Part shown: positions 23,699 through 31,379 of the stretch, in pieces | Position numbering within the stretch: position 1 is the first letter of the stretch | Layout of the letters: each line of letters begins with the position of its first letter | From: DATJSJ01 sp035504175 | GTDB lineage: Bacteria; Pseudomonadota; Alphaproteobacteria; Acetobacterales; Acetobacteraceae | Length of the DNA: 32,795 nucleotides | Direction of reading: 5' to 3' | Assembly: GCA_035504175.1 (NCBI GenBank) | Contig: DATJSJ010000188.1 | Location: 1-32,795, forward strand | Notes under the pieces: generated by a model | The model's input: the letters and a program-made list of their open reading frames with translations, nothing else | What the model was told of the DNA's origin: nothing | The model's database searches: none | Position numbers and translations under genes: made by a program

Positions 23699-24988
23699 AT
23701 GTCCAACAAACGCACCGATAGGGGTCGCGGCGGCATTGCACGCCGTACCTTGCTGCAGGCCACCGGCGCCGCGATCGGCTCGGGCGCCATCACCGGATTT
23801 CCCACGATCTGGGCGCAAAACATCAAGAACGTGACGCTGCGCCAGTTCGGCACCGGCGTCTCCAACCTCAACGCCATCGCCGACAAGGTGAAGTCGGATC
23901 TCGGCTTCACGCTTGCGATGACGGCGCTCGATTCGGACGCGGTGACGCAGAAGGCGGTGACGCAGCCGAACTCCTACGACATCGCCGACATCGAGTACTG
24001 GATCTGCAAGAAGGTCTTCCCGGTCGGCGTGCTGCAGCCGATGGACACGAAGAAGATTAAGTACTACGGCGATATCGTGCCGATCTTCACCACCGGCCAT
24101 CTGACGCCCTCGACGCCGATCGCGCAGGGCACGACGCCGAACAGCGTCGGCTTCGTCGAGGGGCCGGAGTCGCGCAAGTTCGCCAAGGCGCCGACCGAGT
24201 GGATGACGCTGATTCCCACGATCTACAACGCCGACACGCTCGGCATCCGACCCGACCTGGTCGGCAAGCCGATCAAGAACTGGCGCGAGCTGGTTGATCC
24301 GGCGTTCAAGGGGCGGGCGTCGATCCTGAACATCCCATCGATCGGCATCATGGATGCGGCGATGGTCATGGAGTCCTCTGGCCTGATCAAATACAAGGAC
24401 AAGGGGAACATGACCAAGGCCGAGATCGACAAGACGATCGATTTCATGATCAAGACCAAGCATGCCGGGCAGTTCCGCGCCTTCTGGAAGACGTTCGACG
24501 AGAGCGTCAACCTGATGTCCTCGGGCGAGGTGGTGATCCAGTCGATGTGGTCGCCGGCGGTGACCGCGGTCAAGGCCAAGGGCATCCCCTGCAAATACCA
24601 GCCGCTCGAGGAAGGCTACCGCGCCTGGGGCGGCGGGCTCGGCATGGCGAAGCACCTCAAGGGCATCGAGCTCGACGCCGCCTATGAATACATCAACTGG
24701 TATCTCTCCGGCTGGGTCGGCGCGTATCTCAACCGGCAGGGCTATTACAGCGCCGTGCTCTCGACCGCCAAGAAATACATGACCCCGAACGAGTGGGGCT
24801 ACTGGATGGACGGCAAGCCGGCGACCGACGTGATCAAGAGCCCCGACGGCAAGGAGATCGCCAAGGCCGGCGACGTGCGCGACGGCGGCTCGTTCTACGA
24901 GCGCATGGGCCACATCGCCTGCTGGAACTCGGTGATGGACGAGGACCGCTACATGGTCCGGCGCTGGAACGAGTTCATCGCCGCGTGA
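23699..24988 (+). CDS. Extracellular solute-binding protein, PotD-like, Tat-exported
   Basis: This 429-residue periplasmic protein captures the substrate for the importer. The N-terminus has a twin-arginine signal, ARRTLLQA (Arg15, Arg16), a Gly/Ala-rich hydrophobic stretch and likely cleavage near IWAQ (about residue 39), indicating export in folded form. The mature part resembles family 1/8 binding proteins (NWRELVDPAFKGRASILNIP, GEVVIQSMWSPAVTAVKAKG, AYEYINWYLSGWVGAYLNRQGYYS). A strong ribosome site (AAAAGGAA) precedes the ATG. Its stop overlaps the first permease start (GTGA). Polyamine, amine or opine ligands are possible; the sequence alone does not decide. Codon use matches the surroundings. 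Confidence 0.9.
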   Translation: MSNKRTDRGRGGIARRTLLQATGAAIGSGAITGFPTIWAQNIKNVTLRQFGTGVSNLNAIADKVKSDLGFTLAMTALDSDAVTQKAVTQPNSYDIADIEYWICKKVFPVGVLQPMDTKKIKYYGDIVPIFTTGHLTPSTPIAQGTTPNSVGFVEGPESRKFAKAPTEWMTLIPTIYNADTLGIRPDLVGKPIKNWRELVDPAFKGRASILNIPSIGIMDAAMVMESSGLIKYKDKGNMTKAEIDKTIDFMIKTKHAGQFRAFWKTFDESVNLMSSGEVVIQSMWSPAVTAVKAKGIPCKYQPLEEGYRAWGGGLGMAKHLKGIELDAAYEYINWYLSGWVGAYLNRQGYYSAVLSTAKKYMTPNEWGYWMDGKPATDVIKSPDGKEIAKAGDVRDGGSFYERMGHIACWNSVMDEDRYMVRRWNEFIAA

Positions 24989-25911
24989 GCATCACCGCGC
25001 CGGCGTCCGCCACGGCGGACGCGGCAACCCGCATCGACCACAGGCCAACCGGCCGGCGCAAGCCGGCCGGGAGCTTGGCCCCCTATCTGCAGGCGACGCC
25101 GCTCGCGCTGATCCTGTTCGCCTTCCTGCTGGTGCCGATCGCCGTGATCGTGGTGGTCAGCTTCCTCGACTACAACAGCGTCCAGATCCTGCCGAACTTC
25201 GTCTGGTCGAACTACACCGACACGCTGTTCGACCACGTGACGTGGGAGACCTATCTCAATACGGTGAAATACACGGTGATCGTCTGGGCGATCACGTTGT
25301 TCATCGGCTTCTGGGTCGCCTATTTCCTCGCCTTCCACATCCGCAGCACTGTGATGCAGATGGTGCTGTTCCTGGTCTGCACGATCCCGTTCCTGACCTC
25401 GAACATCATCCGCATGATTTCCTGGGTGCCCTTCCTCGGCCGCAACGGGCTGTTGAATTCGGCACTGCTGCGGATCGGCCTGATCCATCACCCGCTGGAA
25501 TTCCTGCTGTTCTCCGACTTCGCGGTGATCCTCGCCTTCGTGCACCTGAACACGCTGTTCATGGTGGTGCCGATTTTCAACACGATGATGCGCATCGACC
25601 GGCGGCTGATGGAGGCGGCGGTCGATGCCGGGGCGAAATCCTGGCAGGTGATCCTCGAGGTCATCCTGCCGCTGTGCAAGCCGGGGATCGCGATCGGCAC
25701 GATCTTCATCGTGACGCTGGTGATGGGCGATTTCATCACCGTGCGGCTGATGAGCGGTGGGCAGCGCGCCTCGGTCGGGCTGATGATCTCGAACCAGATC
25801 TCGCTGCTGCAGTATCCTGCAGCCTGCGCCAATGCGGTGGTGCTGCTCGCCGTGGTGCTGCTGATGATCGGCGGCATCCTGCGGCTGATCGACATCCGGG
25901 CCGAGCTGTGA
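24985..25911 (+). CDS. ABC transporter permease, PotB-like
   Basis: This 308-residue inner-membrane protein has about six hydrophobic helices, the first LALILFAFLLVPIAVIVVVSF. The cytoplasmic coupling loop MEAAVDAGAKSWQVILEVILPLCKPGI matches the EAA motif that contacts the ATPase. About 35 polar residues with many Arg and Pro precede the first helix. The GTG start overlaps the binding-protein stop by 4 bases and has no ribosome site of its own, so translation depends on the upstream gene. It pairs with the next permease to form the channel. Confidence 0.92.
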   Translation: MSITAPASATADAATRIDHRPTGRRKPAGSLAPYLQATPLALILFAFLLVPIAVIVVVSFLDYNSVQILPNFVWSNYTDTLFDHVTWETYLNTVKYTVIVWAITLFIGFWVAYFLAFHIRSTVMQMVLFLVCTIPFLTSNIIRMISWVPFLGRNGLLNSALLRIGLIHHPLEFLLFSDFAVILAFVHLNTLFMVVPIFNTMMRIDRRLMEAAVDAGAKSWQVILEVILPLCKPGIAIGTIFIVTLVMGDFITVRLMSGGQRASVGLMISNQISLLQYPAACANAVVLLAVVLLMIGGILRLIDIRAEL

Positions 25912-26726
25912 AGCCGCGCGGCGCCGGGTTCTACGTGCTGTCGGCGTTCTTCGCGCTGTTCGTGCTGTTCCTGTATGGTCCCACGGTCACGATCGTCGTG
26001 CTGTCCTTCCAGGGGCCGAATGGCGGGCTGACGTTTCCGATGAACGGCTCCTCGCTGCACTGGTTCGCGAGGCTGTTCGAGCCGCAGGCGGTGGGCGATC
26101 TCGGCGGTGCGCTGCAGCGCTCGCTCATGCTCGCCTTCATGGTCATGGTCGTGACGGTGGTGGTCTCGGTCGCCGCCGGGCTTGCGTTCCGCCGGCGCTT
26201 TCGCGGCTCCGGCGCGCTGCTGGCGCTGACGATTGCCAGCCTGATCGTGCCCTCGATCCTGGTCAGCCTCGGCGTCGGGCTGCTGTTCAGCCAGTCGGGG
26301 CTGGAATCCGACTGGTGGAGTTCGGCCTTCGGCGCGCAGCTCACCTGGAGCCTGCCGTTCGGGCTGCTGGTCATGCTCGCCGTGTTCAACCGCTTCGACC
26401 GGTCGTGGGAGGAGGCGGCGCGCGATCTCGGCGCCTCGCCGTGGCAGTCGTTCCGGCACGTGGTGCTGCCGATCATCCTGCCGAGCGTGATCGGCATCGC
26501 GCTGTTCGGCTTCACGCTGTCCTATGACGAGTTCCCGCGCACGCTGCTGACCGCCGGGAGCAACAACACGCTGCCGCTCGAGATCTACGGCATGACCACG
26601 AACATCACGACGCCGGTGTTGTACGCGCTCGGCACGGTGACGACGGGGCTGTCGTTCCTGGTGATCGCGACGGCGCTGGTGACGATGGCGTCGCTGAACC
26701 GGCGGCGGCAGCGCCGCGCCGCTTAA
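25908..26726 (+). CDS. ABC transporter permease, PotC-like
   Basis: This 272-residue inner-membrane protein is the second channel subunit. It starts at a GTG (25908-25910) that overlaps the preceding stop as GTGA. Helices begin at FYVLSAFFALFVLFLYGPTV; the EAA loop is EEAARDLGASPWQSFRHVVLP; a family motif, SYDEFPRTLL, follows near residue 205. The protein ends in an Arg-rich tail (NRRRQRRAA). PotC-type permeases with a D-E-F element in this region usually serve polyamine-type importers. It is the last gene of the operon; a large palindromic repeat starts 60 bp downstream. Confidence 0.92.
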   Translation: MKPRGAGFYVLSAFFALFVLFLYGPTVTIVVLSFQGPNGGLTFPMNGSSLHWFARLFEPQAVGDLGGALQRSLMLAFMVMVVTVVVSVAAGLAFRRRFRGSGALLALTIASLIVPSILVSLGVGLLFSQSGLESDWWSSAFGAQLTWSLPFGLLVMLAVFNRFDRSWEEAARDLGASPWQSFRHVVLPIILPSVIGIALFGFTLSYDEFPRTLLTAGSNNTLPLEIYGMTTNITTPVLYALGTVTTGLSFLVIATALVTMASLNRRRQRRAA

Positions 26727-27183
26727 GGCGCGCCAGCGCAAGGCCTGCCAGGGGGCTCTGCTGCTCCTCACAATCTGGTTGATCGTGGCGCGCGTCATGG
26801 ACGCGCTCGACACCGTCGAGCGCACCTCAAGCCCTCGCCACGGATCCGGAGCCTCGTCAAGGCCGAAGCCGCGCTTCGCGCGGTGCGGCCGCAGGCCGCA
26901 GCCTTGACGAGGGTCCGGACCCGTGGCCCTCCGCATTGGTCGCCTTCGACGGTGTCGAAGGCGCGTGCCTTCGCCTGGTGGCAGGCGTGACTGCATCCGT
27001 TCATGCCGAGACCCGCGTCGTCGTTGTTCCACCGCGCACTGTGCGGGATCCGGCCCACGGCCCGGCGGCCGCGGTGACTCCCAAAGCGACGAGACACGCG
27101 CTGTTCGTCCGGGTTCACGGCCGACCGGCGGCAGTCGCTGCCGTTCGATCTTGGCTACCCGAGACGAGATACGCCAGGGCAAG
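26727..27183. other. Gene-free stretch between the importer operon and the arginase-family gene
   Basis: The 457 bases between the convergent stop codons hold the composite palindrome at 26786-26964 and, after it, about 220 bases (26965-27183) in which I see no credible gene. Short frames across it owe their codons to the palindrome and carry no recognisable domain. An intrinsic terminator with a T tract is not visible. Confidence 0.6.
26786..26964. repeat. Composite palindromic intergenic element, full copy
   Basis: The element is a long imperfect inverted repeat whose arms meet around 26861-26900. Left arm landmarks are a hairpin GCGCGTC/GACGCGC (26790-26806), a hairpin GCGCTCGAC/GTCGAGCGC with loop ACC (26803-26823), CCACGGATCCGGA (26838-26850) and CTCGTCAAGGC (26852-26862). 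The right arm mirrors these: GCCTTGACGAGG (26901-26912), GGTCCGGACCCGTGG (26912-26926) and a hairpin CGCCTTCGAC/GTCGAAGGCG with loop GGT (26941-26963). The right half recurs at 1-97 of this window. No ORF or transposase lies inside. It could fold into a single very long RNA stem or several short hairpins. Confidence 0.8.
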
Positions 27184-28062
27184 CTACTTCGTGCCGAGCA
27201 GTGGCAGCGCGCTGAGCGATCGCGACAGGCCAATTGCGTCCCAGGGCAGGTATTCCGTGATAGCCAGCCCGACGATGTCGGCCTCCGCATCGACGGCAGT
27301 CAGAATGCGAGCCACCTCGTCGAGCGTCATGCGCCCTTTGGGGACTTCATCCCATGCTCCAGGGGGCAAGCCAGGCTGGTGGAACAGCACGAATCCGTAG
27401 CGCGAGGGATCGAGAACGTCGACATCGAAATGGACGGCGACCTTCCTGGCACCTGATGCCCGCACCCATTCCAAGACCTTCACCGGCGAACCCTCCAGAT
27501 CCTCCGGGCTCAGACGGGCGATGCCGCGGTCACGAATGAAGCCGGTCTCGAACGGCGACGTCTCGGTCAGGCCGACATAGAGGATCTGCTGCGGCTTGAT
27601 CGGACGGCGCAGCGCACTCGAAAGGCCTTTGTCGCCTTCGCCCATCAACATTGCCAGGACGTGCGCGTGAGCGCTGGATGTCTGCGCTGGCCCCTGGATG
27701 TCAGGGTGTGCATCCACCCACAGCACGGCCAGATCGTCGCCATACTTCTCGCTCAGGTAGACGATCGGCGCGAAATCGACGTGACAGTCACCTCCGAGCG
27801 TCACGATCGCCTCGGGCGCGTGCCGGTCTATCGCCGACAGAGCCGCATCGACCTGCCGGAGCAGCGCGCCACGGGAGAGGATACCCTGCTCCAGCGGACG
27901 CTCGGCGCCGGTCTCCGCGGGAACCGGCACTGTTTCCTCGGGACCCTGGGCGTCGGGAGCCAACGCGGCCAGGACCCGCCCGCCGATGCGGTAAGCGGGC
28001 CGGTCACCGCCCTGCCACTGCGGCACATTGAGACGCAGGACTTTCCTCGGATCGATCGGCAT
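27184..28062 (-). CDS. Arginase/agmatinase (ureohydrolase) family protein
   Basis: This 292-residue protein has all six di-metal ligands of the ureohydrolase fold in order: His in GGDCHVDF, Asp-His-Asp in WVDAHPDIQG, and two Asp in HFDVDVLDPS. The late ITEYLPWD element corresponds to the conserved E-x-x-P segment. The first metal motif reads GGDCH where the common form is GGDHS. Such enzymes hydrolyse arginine, agmatine, guanidinobutyrate or other guanidino compounds, releasing urea, or in some cases formamide; the substrate cannot be assigned. The ATG at 28062 is chosen as the family-like start (MPIDPRKVLRLNVPQWQG); GGAG lies 12 nt upstream, rather far. A longer frame reaches 28203. Confidence 0.85.
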   Translation of the reverse strand: MPIDPRKVLRLNVPQWQGGDRPAYRIGGRVLAALAPDAQGPEETVPVPAETGAERPLEQGILSRGALLRQVDAALSAIDRHAPEAIVTLGGDCHVDFAPIVYLSEKYGDDLAVLWVDAHPDIQGPAQTSSAHAHVLAMLMGEGDKGLSSALRRPIKPQQILYVGLTETSPFETGFIRDRGIARLSPEDLEGSPVKVLEWVRASGARKVAVHFDVDVLDPSRYGFVLFHQPGLPPGAWDEVPKGRMTLDEVARILTAVDAEADIVGLAITEYLPWDAIGLSRSLSALPLLGTK

Positions 28063-28576
28063 CGCGACGTCATGCTCCGCTGCGGGAAGAGTGTCTGCAT
28101 TGACATCTCTCGCTTCGCTGTCCGCCCTCCGGCGACACAGCCGGTCAATCTTTCTTGCGTCCTGAAATTCCAGACCGCGGGCCACGCGCTGCCGAGAGTG
28201 CAACGCCCTGGATCGTGCTTCCGTTCGGGTTCCGACATTGCTGCCCCGTCAGGATACGAGGGTTCGGCCCTCCAGTCTCGCGGCGCGTCCGCACGAAACA
28301 GCCGCGCTGCAGGCGAGCAGTCCCGAGGGCCGTCGACGGCGCGTCGTCGGCGCAGACACTGCTTCGTCGACCGGATGTCGACTGTCGGGCGGTCATCCCA
28401 TTTGGTGCGCAACCGCCGTCGTCGCAGCCAGTTGAGAACGTATGGCGGATCGACCAGCGGAGGCGAAGCCGCCGCGTGACCGCCGGCCGACGGGCGACCC
28501 TCCGCGACGCCACGCGCCCGGCCGCCCCGGCAGGCAGAGCCCTTGGCGCCGGCGCGCTTCTGAGGAAGGAGAGATC
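28063..28576. other. Divergent intergenic region without a recognisable gene
   Basis: These 514 bases separate the arginase-family start (leftward) from the HPF-like start (rightward). Several short frames cross it on both strands, but none has a ribosome site together with a recognisable domain. Promoters for both flanking genes should be here. The right end holds the GAAGGAGA ribosome site of the HPF-like gene (28565-28572). No clear operator or RNA structure was found. Confidence 0.5.
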
Positions 28577-29146
28577 GTGGACCGACCGCTGGAGATCGCC
28601 TTTCACAACATGCCGTCCTCGCCGACGCTGGAGGGCGAGATCAGGGCGCAGGTGGCCAAGCTCGAGGGCCGCCACCGCCATCTGATCGGCTGCCGCGTGT
28701 CGCTCGAACCGCAGCACCAGCAGCACCAGCGCGGCACTGTCATGGACGTGCATATTCTGCTGTCGGTCCCCGGCCACGACCTCGCGATCACGCACGAGCC
28801 ATCGCGGGCGAGACATAAATCGCCTGGTTCGGACGCGCGCGCCGCGATCCGCGATGCGTTCCAGGCGGCGGAGCGACGGCTGCGCGACCTCAAGGAAGTC
28901 CGGAGCGCGCCCGAGACGGCGGCGGCCCCGAACGGTTCGGCGCTGAGCGGCCGGATCACGCAACTGCGTCCCGATGCCGACCACGGCTTTCTGCTCACGC
29001 CGATCGGCACGCAGCTCCTTTTCCATCGCGACAGCGTGACGAATGGCCGCCTGGACGATCTGCGCGAAGGCATGACGGTCCGCTATGTCGAAGCCGAGGG
29101 CGATGCCGGCCCGGTCGCGATCAAGGTGCGGCTGGCCGAGCGTTAG
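28577..29146 (+). CDS. HPF/RaiA-like ribosome-associated protein fused to a cold-shock domain
   Basis: This is a 189-residue protein. Residues 1-105 resemble the S30AE/HPF domain (PLEIAFHNMPSSPTLEGEI, then VSLEPQHQQHQRGTVMDVHILLSVPGHDLAI), which in HPF and RaiA binds the 30S decoding site. Residues about 122-189 look like a cold-shock, OB-fold domain: GRITQLRPDADHGFLLTP, LLFHRDSV, LREGMTVRYVEAE and GPVAIKV follow the CSD pattern, though the aromatic RNA-binding residues of classical KGFGFI are reduced to HGFLL. GTG at 28577 is chosen for its AGGAG 5-6 nt upstream; the frame is open from 28442 without homology. It may act in ribosome hibernation or stress; this is inference. Confidence 0.82.
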   Translation: MDRPLEIAFHNMPSSPTLEGEIRAQVAKLEGRHRHLIGCRVSLEPQHQQHQRGTVMDVHILLSVPGHDLAITHEPSRARHKSPGSDARAAIRDAFQAAERRLRDLKEVRSAPETAAAPNGSALSGRITQLRPDADHGFLLTPIGTQLLFHRDSVTNGRLDDLREGMTVRYVEAEGDAGPVAIKVRLAER

Positions 29147-29158
29147 GCGATGGATCGC

Positions 29159-29189
29159 AAGGCCCAAGCCTTCCGGGGGATCGGGCCTT
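29159..29189 (+). terminator. Possible terminator after the HPF-like gene
   Basis: AAGGCCC at 29159-29165 pairs with GGGCCTT at 29183-29189 (7 bp, 17-nt loop), starting 13 nt beyond the stop codon. Only a short TTT-GAAT tail follows, so this is a weak intrinsic terminator at best. Confidence 0.3.
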
Positions 29190-29309
29190 TGAATCGGTCA
29201 GATGGGAGCCTGAGCGCCCGAAGCCGCCTTCGCGCCTGCGTTGTTGAACCGTGTTGATCCCACCTACCCACGCGTGCAAGCCTGTCGTATCGCGAGAGAG
29301 GAGGCTCCA

Positions 29310-30821
29310 ATGACCCAGGCCGTGCTGGTTGCGGGAGCGGGACCGGTCGGCCTGACCATGGCGATGGCGCTGAAGCGGCGCGATGTCGCCGTTCGGGTGA
29401 TCGATCGGGCGCCGGCCCGCACCGACAAGTCCAAGGCGCTGGTGCTATGGCCGCGCACGCTGGAGCTGCTGGAAACGCAGGGCTGCGCCGAGGCCTTCGT
29501 CCAGGCGGGCATGCCCTGCCGGCACGCTTCGATCCATGCCGGGGACCGCGAATTGATCCGGCTGGCACTCGACACCGTCGCGACGCGTTTCCCGTTCGCG
29601 CTGATGCTGCCGCAGAGCGAGACCGAGCGGCTGCTCGAGGAGGCGCTGGGCCGGCTGGGCCTGGAGGTCGAGCGGCGGGTGGAGCTGGTGTCATTTGCCG
29701 AGAAGGCCGGATCGGTGACGGCGGAGTTGCGCCATCCGGACGGACGGACCGAGACCGCGACGTTCGCGGCGTTGATCGGCTGCGACGGCGCCCATAGCAC
29801 CGTGCGGCACGGGCTCAGCGTGCAGTTCGAGGGCAGTACCGAGCCGTCGGATTGGATTCTCGCCGATGCCATCATCGACGGTCCGCTGCCGCCGGACGAG
29901 GTGATGATCGTCTGGCAGCCGGACGGGATCCTGGCATTTTTCCCGATCATCGGCGGCCGCTTCCGCGTGATCGCCGATACGCCGACCGCGGGGAACGAAG
30001 CGCCGCCGACGCTCGCCGAGGTACAGGCGCTGCTCGATGCGCGCGGGCCGAAGGGTTTGCGGGTGCATGACCCGGTCTGGCTATCGCGCTTCACCATCAA
30101 CGAGCGCAAGGTCGGCGAGTATCGGCGCGGCCGCGTGTTCCTGGCCGGGGATGCCGCGCATATCCACAGCCCGGCCGGCGGCCAGGGCATGAACACCGGC
30201 ATGCAGGACGCCTTCAACCTGGCCTGGAAGCTGGCGCTGGTCTGGCACGGGGCCGCGAGCGAGGCACTGCTCGACGCCTACTCGCCGGAACGCAGCGCGA
30301 TCGGCGATCAGGTGCTGCACAACGCGACGCAGATGACGCATGTCGCGATCCTGCGGAACCCGATCCTGCAGCAGATCCGCAATGCGGCGGCCGGCGTGCT
30401 CGGGCACCTGCCCGCTCTGCGCCACCGAATGGTGGAGCAGCTCACCGAGCTCGACCTGCACTACCGACCCGGCGAGCTGACGCGCGCAATGCCGGGGGCG
30501 GCGCCCCACCCGCTGGCCGGGCATCGTGCACCCGATCTGGATGTGGTGACCGAAGCGGGCACACCCGGACGGCTCTACCCGGCGCTCGGCGCCGGACGGT
30601 TCGTCATCCTGGCGATCGGCCAGGCGACACCGGAGCTGCCGCCCGATCTCGCGGCTCTGGCCGAACCGCTGCGGGCCAGCGCGACGGGCGATTATGCCGC
30701 CGGATACATCTACCTGATCCGCCCGGACGGCTACGTCGCGCTCAGCACCCCGGCCGACGGCGCACCGGCGATTGCGCGCTTCCTGCGCGAATTCGCGCCG
30801 GCGACCCTGGCCGGAGGGTAA
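29310..30821 (+). CDS. FAD-dependent aromatic hydroxylase (PheA/TfdB-type monooxygenase)
   Basis: This is a 503-residue class A flavoprotein monooxygenase. The FAD dinucleotide fold is at the N-terminus (GAGPVGL, residues 9-15); GCDGAHSTVRHGL near 155-167 is the DG motif for FAD/NAD(P)H; GRVFLAGDAAHIHSPAGGQG near 274-293 is the second FAD motif with the GD-AAH signature, followed by MNTGMQDAFNLAWKLA. The C-terminal 100 residues form a thioredoxin-like domain ending LIRPDGYVALST, as in phenol and pentachlorophenol hydroxylases. The enzymes insert one oxygen atom into an aromatic ring using NAD(P)H. The substrate is unknown. GAGGAGG 5 nt upstream fixes the ATG. No catabolic partners are next to it. 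Confidence 0.9.
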   Translation: MTQAVLVAGAGPVGLTMAMALKRRDVAVRVIDRAPARTDKSKALVLWPRTLELLETQGCAEAFVQAGMPCRHASIHAGDRELIRLALDTVATRFPFALMLPQSETERLLEEALGRLGLEVERRVELVSFAEKAGSVTAELRHPDGRTETATFAALIGCDGAHSTVRHGLSVQFEGSTEPSDWILADAIIDGPLPPDEVMIVWQPDGILAFFPIIGGRFRVIADTPTAGNEAPPTLAEVQALLDARGPKGLRVHDPVWLSRFTINERKVGEYRRGRVFLAGDAAHIHSPAGGQGMNTGMQDAFNLAWKLALVWHGAASEALLDAYSPERSAIGDQVLHNATQMTHVAILRNPILQQIRNAAAGVLGHLPALRHRMVEQLTELDLHYRPGELTRAMPGAAPHPLAGHRAPDLDVVTEAGTPGRLYPALGAGRFVILAIGQATPELPPDLAALAEPLRASATGDYAAGYIYLIRPDGYVALSTPADGAPAIARFLREFAPATLAGG

Positions 30822-30871
30822 GCCAAGCTAGGCAGGCGCGCCCTCGGCGCCCGACCCGTCAGACGGCCCGC

Positions 30872-31210
30872 TCAGGTCCAGTGGCCAGGCACCCAGTAGC
30901 CGTTCGGCGCGTAATGACCCGGGATCCACTGGGCCCCCGGCGGCGGGTAGGCGGGCGCGTAGGCCGGCGGCGGCGCGTAATAGACCGGCGGCGGGGCGTA
31001 GACCGGCGGGGCGACCACGACCGGCGGTGCTACCACCACCCCGCCATGCCAGCCCCACCCCCAGCCGCCGTGCCAGCCGCCACCCCAACCCCAGCCGCCA
31101 TGCCACCAGGCCTGGGCCGGACTCGCCGCCAGCAGGGGAGCGGCCAGCGCCAAGGCCGCAGCCGGAACCCAGCGAGCGCGCTTCAGCATCCATCCGTACC
31201 GCACGTTCAT
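30872..31210 (-). CDS. Small secreted Trp/Gly/Pro-rich protein with WXXGXW-like ending
   Basis: This 112-residue protein has a signal peptide (hydrophobic core VPAAALALAAPLLAASPAQA, cleavage near residue 34), then a run of Trp-His-Gly-Gly and Trp-Gly units (about 35-56), a Val/Pro/Tyr-rich segment (57-90), and a C-terminal pair of motifs, QWIPGHY and YWVPGHW, of the YXWXPGHW/WXXGXW type found in small envelope proteins. Its function is unknown; outer-membrane or cell-surface location is inferred. ATG at 31210 has AGGGAG almost adjacent; an in-frame ATG at 31189 is an alternative and gives a more compact signal peptide. It stands 169 bp after the carboxylase gene on the same strand. Confidence 0.75.
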   Translation of the reverse strand: MNVRYGWMLKRARWVPAAALALAAPLLAASPAQAWWHGGWGWGGGWHGGWGWGWHGGVVVAPPVVVAPPVYAPPPVYYAPPPAYAPAYPPPGAQWIPGHYAPNGYWVPGHWT

Positions 31211-31379
31211 TCTCCCTGACCGTGACGTTCGCTCTTCCGTTCGGACAGCAATACGCCAAAATTGGGGCTGCAGACCTTACGGAACAATGCAGGACGGATT
31301 TTCGTGTGCCGCCGGTCACACCCCTGCAGGAACCCAAGGCGGCGGATAGGGGGGCTCCCGATCGCCCCGGACGCGGTCC

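Noticed and set aside
22610..24913. A 767-codon open frame on the minus strand
   Set aside because: It is antisense to the importer ATPase and binding-protein genes, both of which have intact family motifs; the frame has His/Arg/Asp-rich shadow composition.
26795..27118. Small minus-strand frame of 107 codons over the palindrome
   Set aside because: Much of the sequence derives from the palindromic element, which produces similar frames wherever it occurs; no ribosome site or domain is present.
28155..28576. Possible extra gene between the arginase-family and HPF-like genes
   Set aside because: Frames on both strands overlap each other, none has a ribosome site with a domain, and composition is Arg/Ser/Pro-rich without family features.
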